DNA of 64,000 nt, from assembly GCF_900115145.1 (NCBI RefSeq), contig NZ_FOVL01000018.1, positions 1-64,000 of the forward strand, read 5' to 3'. The notes beneath the pieces were generated by a model. It had not been told where the DNA came from. It saw only the letters and a program-made list of their open reading frames with translations, and did not search any database. Positions 58,205-64,000 of this stretch are shown in pieces. The DNA comes from Salegentibacter flavus. Its GTDB lineage: Bacteria; Bacteroidota; Bacteroidia; Flavobacteriales; Flavobacteriaceae. Position 1 is the stretch's first letter. The number at the start of each line of letters is the position of its first letter. The translations under genes were made by a program, and so were the position numbers.

Positions 58205-58445
58205 CGGCTTAATTGAAATGGCAATTTAGTAATTTTTACCGGGCAGCATAATGAGAAATACGAGTGACCTCAGGTTGGTCACTTTTTGGAGTAAATCAAG
58301 CCTCAACAACTACCAATAAAATTATAAAATGCTGATATTCAGAGATATTTTTAGTATCTTAATGAGATAATTCCTCCCGAATAAAAGCGAGCCATTCTGC
58401 CCCGGGCTTCTGATAATTGTAATTATTAACCTAAAAATACACCTT

Positions 58446-59222
58446 ATGAAAACTCTTTTTATCTGGATGATGCTTATTCCATTGCTTTGCATCTCCCAAA
58501 ATCAACAGGAGACTCAGGAACCACTAATTATTGTGACTATGATGATTGCTCCGGAACCCGGGGATTTCTTCAAATTCAGGGAGGGAATAAAGGAGCACAA
58601 TAATCAATATCATGCTGAAGGTGATCTGGGAGTACGTATTTTTCAAGTGATGAACGGCACGAACGCTGAAAAAATGATGGCAGTAATGGGCCCGATGCCC
58701 TGGAGTGCCCTGGACAAACCCATGTATGACCGCGAAGCACACGATAAAGACTGGTATGAAAATGTGGTGCCCTATATGAAGGACGAGCAGGATATAAATT
58801 ACTGGCGTTTTGACGCTAAAAACTCGCACTTCCCGTTGAATTTCGAGATGTCTAAACTCGATGTGACCACTTATGACTTTAAATCGGGGACCTATGAGAA
58901 GGCGATGGAACACCTGGAAAAAATATCGGCCGTCTTTAAAAATCAATATCCCGAAACTCCTCTGGGCATCTATGTGAATGAATTTGCGGCTACCAAAGAT
59001 GGTCGTGACCTTTCCCTGGTGTACTTCTTCGATGATTTCGCCACCCTGGGAGAAGATCATAAATGGAAAGAAAAATTTGAGGCACAACACGGCAAAGACA
59101 GTCACGAGAAGTTTACCAAAGATTGGATGGAGCTCATCAACGGGGCGCAAACAGAGATCTGGGTCTACGACCAGGAAATAAGCGGGATCGGGCCTCAGGT
59201 AACCACCAAGACTGAGAATTAA
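58446..59222 (+). CDS. secreted protein, unknown
   Basis: 258 residues with a signal peptide (KTLFIWMMLIPLLCISQN). Residues ~25-130 and ~135-245 look like two related halves, each beginning with a strand followed by a helix (IIVTMMIAPEPGDFFKFREG; VTTYDFKSGTYEKAMEHLEK) and containing NGTNAEKMMAVMG / AATKDGRDLSLVYFFDDF. This suggests a tandem ferredoxin-like (dimeric alpha-beta barrel) protein. No enzymatic motif. Upstream of the CDF gene in the same direction, but a promoter lies between. Confidence 0.75.
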   Translation: MKTLFIWMMLIPLLCISQNQQETQEPLIIVTMMIAPEPGDFFKFREGIKEHNNQYHAEGDLGVRIFQVMNGTNAEKMMAVMGPMPWSALDKPMYDREAHDKDWYENVVPYMKDEQDINYWRFDAKNSHFPLNFEMSKLDVTTYDFKSGTYEKAMEHLEKISAVFKNQYPETPLGIYVNEFAATKDGRDLSLVYFFDDFATLGEDHKWKEKFEAQHGKDSHEKFTKDWMELINGAQTEIWVYDQEISGIGPQVTTKTEN

Positions 59223-59249
59223 TGACTTTTCTGAATATCATTTCCTCAT

Positions 59250-59279
59250 TTTGCTCCTGAAAATTTCTTAGTATCTTTC
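59250..59279 (+). promoter_or_regulatory. probable promoter of the CDF transporter gene
   Basis: TTTG (59250-59253), 18 bp, then TATCTTTC (59272-59279): one base short in spacing and one mismatch from TTTG-N19-TAnnTTTG. 18 bp before the ATG. Confidence 0.55.
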
Positions 59280-59297
59280 CGGGAGCAAAATCAGGAT

Positions 59298-60188
59298 ATG
59301 GGTCACGACCACTCGCACAACACCTCCGGCAAGAATCTGAAGCTGGCATTCTTTCTAAACCTGGGTTTCACCATTCTGGAATTTTTCGGGGGCTGGTATG
59401 TAAACAGCGTCGCAATAATGTCGGATGCGGTGCACGATCTGGGAGACAGTCTTTCTTTGGGTTCGGCCTGGTACCTGAATAAAAAAAGCAAGGAAGAATC
59501 CAATTCAAAATATTCCTTTGGGTATCGCCGTTTTTCCCTTTTGGGCGCCCTCATCAACAGCCTGGTCCTGATAATCGGTTCTATTTATGTGATCTCTGAA
59601 GCCGTAGGCAGACTCTTTGAGCCGGAAGCTTCTGATGCCACCGGAATGATAATTTTTGCCTTAATCGGGGTTGCGGTAAACGGCTATGCCGCCTATAAAC
59701 TCAGCGGCGGAAAAAGCCTGAACGAAAAGGTGGTTTCCTGGCATTTGCTGGAAGATGTACTGGGCTGGTTTGCCGTGCTGGTAGTAGCCGTGATCCTGAG
59801 TTTCAAGGAAATTCTATACCTGGATCCGGCACTCTCCCTGCTCATTACCCTTTATATCCTGTGGAATGTTTTCAAGCGCCTCAAAGAAACCCTGTTTATC
59901 TTTCTGCAGGGCGTACCCAAAGATCTGAACCTGGAAGAAATAGAAAACAAAATTCTGGAAGTAAAAAAGGTAGCATCTTTGCACCACACCCACATCTGGT
60001 CACTCGAGGGCGAACACCACGTATTTACCGCCCACCTGAAACTACGGGAGATCAGTGAATTTTCAGAAATTCTGGAGGTCAAGAAAAAGGTAAAAGAGAT
60101 CCTGAAAGATTATGCTTTTGAACATTACACCATAGAAACCGAGCTGGACAGCGAGACCTGTGAACTGGAAAAGGCGCATAAACATTGA
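59298..60188 (+). CDS. cation diffusion facilitator (CDF) zinc/cobalt transporter
   Basis: 296 residues, six membrane helices, ZnT/CzcD type. A His-rich start (GHDHSHN), metal site in helix 2 (SDAVHDLGDSLSLG, D and H ligands) and helix 5 (SWHLLEDVLGWF, H and D), plus a cytoplasmic C-terminal domain (VKKVASLHHTHIWSLEGEHH) typical of proton-coupled Zn2+/Co2+ efflux. The tail ends EKAHKH. The inserted position of D and H matches zinc exporters rather than iron or manganese types. Inner membrane. Confidence 0.93.
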   Translation: MGHDHSHNTSGKNLKLAFFLNLGFTILEFFGGWYVNSVAIMSDAVHDLGDSLSLGSAWYLNKKSKEESNSKYSFGYRRFSLLGALINSLVLIIGSIYVISEAVGRLFEPEASDATGMIIFALIGVAVNGYAAYKLSGGKSLNEKVVSWHLLEDVLGWFAVLVVAVILSFKEILYLDPALSLLITLYILWNVFKRLKETLFIFLQGVPKDLNLEEIENKILEVKKVASLHHTHIWSLEGEHHVFTAHLKLREISEFSEILEVKKKVKEILKDYAFEHYTIETELDSETCELEKAHKH

Positions 60189-60351
60189 TGCTAATCTGTC
60201 CTGCCGTTCCGATAGCTATCGGAATGATCCGGCATCTCATAAGGCCAGGTGAACGTCATACCGGGCTTGACCCGGTATCTCATCCTGAGGCTTCAGGAGT
60301 TGAAATCACATTGAGTTTTTAAAGAGGTCAGTTATTTCTACAGGGAGAGTT
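60189..60351. repeat. REP-like palindromes between CDF and DUF6503 genes
   Basis: TTCCGATAGCTATCGGAA (60208-60225, perfect palindrome) next to GATCCGGCATCTCA, then ACCGGGCTTGACCCGGT (60261-60277) with TCTCATCCTGAGGCTTCAGG. The same family as the array at 41448-41690. Confidence 0.8.
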
Positions 60352-61113
60352 TTACTCCTTCACCTCTACCTCAAGGATCTCCGTATCGATGGTGGACAGT
60401 AACTCCAGTTGATGGGCTTCATAAAGTTCATCAAGGTCGGAAAGCTCGGTTTTGGGGTCCTGAAACGTAAAATTTCTATAATCTACAAACCTTATTCCAT
60501 TAATAACACGGGGATTATACGCCGCCCGGAATCTGATCCCTTCCTCTTCCTCCACAAATTTGTAAGCCAGGTAGTCCAGGGTGAAATCATCCTTATGGAT
60601 CCAGAACATAAATTCGTCATGGCCAGCAACTCCCGGAGCAGCCTGTCCGAAAGTCATCTTTAGTTGAAAATAAGGCTCCCCTTCTATTCGGGCCTCTTCT
60701 AACAGTTCCTTACTAAGTCCGCGATTATCCAAACCATAAGGCAGGTGTGCAAAATAGTGAACCGTTTTTATTTCTTTATTCAACCGGGCCAGCAGGGAAT
60801 CGGGAATAACGCGAAGACTATCGTTTACGTACCGCTGAAAGCCACTATTACTCACCACATCACGGATACTGTCTGAGTCCTTTGAAAATTGTCTTTCCAG
60901 GGAAAATTTCAGGCCATTCCTCTCACTTTTATAGATGTGATCTCTGAATTTAAAGCTAATAGTCGCCCTTTTATAATTTTCACCTCCGGCAACCTCTATA
61001 GTCTTTTCAATAATCTCCTCAATTTCCTGCGCCTCCTGAGTAGTTTGCCTTTTTTCCTCATCCTCACAGGACAAAAAGCTCACTAAAATTAAAAGAAGAA
61101 AAAATTGCCTCAT
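60352..61113 (-). CDS. DUF6503 family lipoprotein
   Basis: 253 residues, lipoprotein signal with C16 (LLLILVSFLSC). Residues ~40-245 match DUF6503: EVAGGENYKRATISFKFRDH, FAHLPYGLDNRG, YFQLKMTFGQ, HDEFMFWIHKDDFTLDYLAY and INGIRFVDYRNFTF. A LolA/LppX-like incomplete barrel is likely, so lipid handling is possible, but nothing proves it. Monocistronic. Confidence 0.8.
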   Translation of the reverse strand: MRQFFLLLILVSFLSCEDEEKRQTTQEAQEIEEIIEKTIEVAGGENYKRATISFKFRDHIYKSERNGLKFSLERQFSKDSDSIRDVVSNSGFQRYVNDSLRVIPDSLLARLNKEIKTVHYFAHLPYGLDNRGLSKELLEEARIEGEPYFQLKMTFGQAAPGVAGHDEFMFWIHKDDFTLDYLAYKFVEEEEGIRFRAAYNPRVINGIRFVDYRNFTFQDPKTELSDLDELYEAHQLELLSTIDTEILEVEVKE

Positions 61114-61251
61114 ATATCCGGGTTAAGCTCAAAAGTAAGTAAAAAAAATTTCTGCAGAGAGTGCCTTTTTAGGGAAGTTTTATAATACTTGAATCCGATA
61201 GGAATCCCCGGCCCGTCTCATAATCGTTTTAAGTTTGTAAAAAAGGGCATA
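61114..61251. other. spacer, nothing recognised
   Basis: Short spacer between two minus-strand genes. Its left part should hold the promoter of the DUF6503 gene and its right part follows SulP. No terminator-type hairpin stands out. Confidence 0.4.
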
Positions 61252-62901
61252 CTATAAATTTTCTTTGACTCTTTCAATGGCTGTATTAATTTCTTCAACA
61301 ACAAAACTATCTTCTATAAATGTGAACATTCCATTTTTTTCAAAATCTTTCCTGAGGTTTTTTCTAACACCAGAGATTATCACATTTATGTTTTGAGCCT
61401 TATAGGTTTTAATGATTTCTTTGAGACTTTGATATCCTGTAGCGTCGATTAATGGAACGTAGCGCATTCTAATAACAACTACTTTTGGCGCTGTGTGAGT
61501 ATTGATAATGGTTTCCTGAAACTGTCTGGCCGCCCCAAAAAATAGAGGGCCATTTATTTCATATAATACAAGTCCTTTAGGTAAATCCAGGTGCTCTTCT
61601 TCAAAAAGATGATCGTCATTTTCACTATCTTTTGAAAAATCCTGAATTTGTACCGATTGGCTCATTCGTTTCATAAAAATAAAACTGGAGAGAACTATTC
61701 CAATTTCAATTGCTATTACTAAATCGAAGATAACGGTAAGAAAGAAAGTGGTTAGTAATATTATAATGTCCATTCTGTTACCTTTCAGAATAGATTTAAA
61801 TTGTTTCCATTCACTCATGTGGTATGCAACTACCATTAAAATTCCTGCAAGGCTCGCCATTGGAATTAATTTGGCATACGGAGCAAACAGCAGCATAATT
61901 ACTAATAAAACCAATGCGTGCACGATACCGGCAATAGGGGTTCTGCCTCCATTGTTTACGTTAGTAGCCGTTCTGGCAATGGCGCCTGTTGCAGGAATAC
62001 CACCAAAAAGAGATGACACAATATTTGCTGCACCTTGAGCCACCAATTCTATATTTGAGCGGTGTTTCGCACCTATCATTGAATCTGAAACAACTGCAGA
62101 AAGAAGTGACTCTATGCTACCCAATATGGCGATTGCAAATGCTGGTTGAATAAGAGCCTGAATGGTATCGAAACTTACATTCGGAATACTGGGTAAGCCT
62201 AAGCTGTTTGGAATATTACCAAAATTACTTTCAATAGTATCCACCGGAATTTCAAATACCTGTACAAATATGGTAGCCAGCACAATGGCTATAATTGACC
62301 CCGGAATTTTCTTTATTATTTTTTGAAAATGAAGCGTAATTATTACGGTTGTGGCCGCGATGCTAATGGCATACCAATTAATATTGTGTAAATTATCAAA
62401 ATATACAGCCCATTTATCAATAAAATCTGCAGGAACCTGACCGATACTGAGACCGAGAAAGTCGTTAATTTGTGAAGAAAAAATAATCAATGCAATCCCA
62501 CTCGTGAAACCTACGACAAGGGAATATGGAATGAATTTCAATAGATTCCCGAGCCGTGCTAATCCAGATCCAATCATGATAAACCCCGCCATAAAAGTAG
62601 CAATGATCAAACCATCTGTCCCATACTGTTGAACAATTGCATAAATAATAACAATAAATGCTCCTGTTGGACCACCAATTTGCACACGACTTCCTCCTAA
62701 AATTGAAATTACAATTCCCGCGATAATTGCAGTTAAAATTCCTTTTTCAGGAGAAACGCCAGAAGCTATAGCAAAAGAAATGGCAAGTGGTAGTGCAACG
62801 ATACCTACAATTAATCCCGAGAGGAAATCTTTTGTCAAAGTCTCTTTTGATATCCCTTGTTTTAAAAGGGTAACTAGTTTTGGTACAAATTCTTTACGCA
62901 T
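61252..62901 (-). CDS. SulP family anion transporter with STAS domain
   Basis: 549 residues. N-terminal transmembrane domain with 10-14 helices (LIVGIVALPLAISFAIASGV, GPTGAFIVIIYAIV, SLLSAVVSDSMIGAKH, GIPATGAIARTATNVNNGG). C-terminal STAS domain at ~435-545 (EINGPLFFGAARQFQETI, VVVIRMRYVPLIDATGYQSL). SulP proteins take up sulfate, bicarbonate or dicarboxylates. Transcribed 38 bp after a DUF983 gene and behind a malic enzyme, so carbon-linked (bicarbonate or C4) transport is plausible. No adjacent carbonic anhydrase. Confidence 0.93.
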   Translation of the reverse strand: MRKEFVPKLVTLLKQGISKETLTKDFLSGLIVGIVALPLAISFAIASGVSPEKGILTAIIAGIVISILGGSRVQIGGPTGAFIVIIYAIVQQYGTDGLIIATFMAGFIMIGSGLARLGNLLKFIPYSLVVGFTSGIALIIFSSQINDFLGLSIGQVPADFIDKWAVYFDNLHNINWYAISIAATTVIITLHFQKIIKKIPGSIIAIVLATIFVQVFEIPVDTIESNFGNIPNSLGLPSIPNVSFDTIQALIQPAFAIAILGSIESLLSAVVSDSMIGAKHRSNIELVAQGAANIVSSLFGGIPATGAIARTATNVNNGGRTPIAGIVHALVLLVIMLLFAPYAKLIPMASLAGILMVVAYHMSEWKQFKSILKGNRMDIIILLTTFFLTVIFDLVIAIEIGIVLSSFIFMKRMSQSVQIQDFSKDSENDDHLFEEEHLDLPKGLVLYEINGPLFFGAARQFQETIINTHTAPKVVVIRMRYVPLIDATGYQSLKEIIKTYKAQNINVIISGVRKNLRKDFEKNGMFTFIEDSFVVEEINTAIERVKENL

Positions 62902-62939
62902 TGGTACAATTGTTACTTATAAATATTGTATTAGTTCAT

Positions 62940-63317
62940 CTACCACTTTGTGGTGTAGTCTATGGTCATATTCAATAGGATAGCTCTTGCTATTCGCATT
63001 AAGGGAATTTGTAGGATGAAAGCAAAAATTATGATAATTGGATAAAAGTATTTAAAGAAGCTATGAAGGCTATCCAGGGTGAAACCTAATACAATCAATG
63101 GAATAAAAATGATAAGCACAATAGGGTAACTTACCCATAAGGCAGAAGTATAATAACCGGGTTCCTGTTTAAAATCCTGCTTGCAATTTGGGCACTTATC
63201 AGGCATTTCCAAAATATTTGAAAAAACCATTAATCCAGGCTTGCAAAATAAATTTCCAATTTGGCAACGCGGACATTTTAATTTAACAATACTGTAGCGC
63301 TTTGTTCCTTTTTTCAT
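62940..63317 (-). CDS. DUF983 family zinc-ribbon membrane protein
   Basis: 125 residues. Two CxxC pairs (KLKCPRCQIGNLF and DKCPNCKQDF) form a putative zinc ribbon, then EPGYYTSALWVSYP and three hydrophobic helices. This is the Bacteroidota DUF983 pattern. Function unknown. Between the malic enzyme (33 bp upstream) and SulP (38 bp downstream) in the same direction, so probably one operon. Confidence 0.85.
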   Translation of the reverse strand: MKKGTKRYSIVKLKCPRCQIGNLFCKPGLMVFSNILEMPDKCPNCKQDFKQEPGYYTSALWVSYPIVLIIFIPLIVLGFTLDSLHSFFKYFYPIIIIFAFILQIPLMRIARAILLNMTIDYTTKW

Positions 63318-63350
63318 AAAGTTCTAAAACTGACATTCATGAACTATAGT

Positions 63351-64000
63351 TTAGTAATTGGGGTTATACATATAGTCTTTAATCGTTTGCCTTAAGTTTT
63401 TCGGTTTTTTATTTTTAGCAACACCTAATTCATAGGCTTTTTCACCAACCGCTAATGCAATCTCTAATGAAATAGCTCTGATTTCATTTAAGGGTGGATA
63501 TAGAGCACCATCTTCCAGATTTTTATCACTTACCAATTCAGCAAGGGTTTTAGCTGCAGTTAAGAATAACTCATTCGGAATTATTGCGGCATTGGCAATA
63601 ATAACTCCTAAGCCCATTCCGGGGAAGACATATGCATTATTACCCTTTCCCGGGTGAAATTCTTTATTGTTTAACTTTACCGTATCAAACGGACTTCCAC
63701 TTGCAAAAACGGCTTTCTCCTGACTCCACTTGTAGGCTTGATATGCAGTGCATTCTGCCTTTGAGGTTGGATTTGATAAAGCAAAAATAACAGGGCGCTC
63801 ATTGACATCACTCATAACCTCAATAACCTCTTTAGTAAAAGCTCCAAAAGCTCCTGTTGCACCCTATTAATACGTGTGGTTTTATGGATTTAATCGATTC
63901 AATAAAACTTAAGTGCTCTTGCTGATGCGCGTAAGGTAAATTATGAGGCATTAAATCCTTTCTGCTTTGTACCACTAATCCATTAATGTCAACAAACCAT
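63351..64000 (-). pseudogene. malic enzyme, C-terminal part, cut by the window edge and carrying a frameshift
   Basis: From the edge the minus strand reads WFVDINGLVVQSRKDL, YAHQQEHLSFIESIKSIKPH, VLIG in one frame; then the frame shifts by one base at CCC (63862-63864; GGG on the coding strand) into GATGAFGAFTKEVIEVMSDV then RPVIFALSNPTSKAECTAYQ, KAVFASGSPFDTV, AYVFPGMGLGVIIANA and GALYPPLNEIRAISLEIA. These are the NAD-binding and C-terminal segments of NAD(P)-malic enzyme (malate to pyruvate). Removing one C restores the reading frame, so this is either inactivation or a base-calling error. Confidence 0.85.

Overview
This 64 kb chromosomal window comes from a Bacteroidota bacterium, most likely a marine-type Flavobacteriaceae (Gramella/Salegentibacter-like). 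The evidence is the families present (DUF6064, DUF5694, DUF6503, DUF6799, DUF983, Bacteroidota SulP, bTHX, DUF4953-type metalloprotease), several promoters of the Bacteroidota type TTG-N19-TAnnTTTG, and the scarcity of Shine-Dalgarno sequences. No rRNA, tRNA or CRISPR array was seen.

Layout. 0-0.8 kb: an IS21 istB tail next to a decayed OmpA-domain gene. 0.9-3.7 kb: a PAS-rich histidine kinase and a single-domain response regulator. 4-13 kb: an accessory stretch of lone genes (GNAT, DUF6064, DUF5694 and acetolactate-decarboxylase lipoproteins, XRE plus membrane protein, TrkA-C protein, PqiA-like protein) separated by at least eight copies of a palindromic intergenic repeat. One RAYT-like transposase stump lies between two copies. 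13-22.6 kb: hydrolase, secreted metalloprotease, UspA, AlkD-like, a frameshifted DUF4256 gene, GapN, envelope proteins. 22.8-27 kb: a dinB-dnaE translesion pair behind a palindrome that overlaps its promoter. 27-32.7 kb: envelope proteins, a subtilase, two rhodaneses, and a MarR gene with two YceI genes.

32.9-40.8 kb is a complete tryptophan operon: promoter, trpL leader peptide with three consecutive Trp codons, attenuator, then trpE-G-D-C-F-B-A. It has been invaded by repeats: identical 47-bp hairpins, a hairpin repeat inside the trpG reading frame, a dead GIY-YIG gene between trpG and trpD, and a multi-stem element between trpC and trpF. Two small ORFs follow, one being ribosomal protein bTHX. 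42-46 kb: pyruvate carboxylase with a UDG-superfamily gene. 46.9-48.7 kb: a PLP enzyme. 49.4-53.9 kb: an AT-rich three-gene operon (NUDIX, PLD/helicase/DUF3427, HNH nuclease with a putative phosphorothioate-DNA-binding domain), the best candidate for a defence system. 54-64 kb: CIA30, YaaA, a 1.6 kb gene-free block of structured repeats, methyltransferase, CDF transporter, SulP, DUF983 and a frameshifted malic enzyme cut by the window edge.

The most distinctive property is the intergenic DNA. Several unrelated families of hairpin repeats and a strange low-complexity spacer type fill nearly every gap over about 150 bp. One family (three copies) keeps its stems while changing their sequence, which is the signature of selection on structure.
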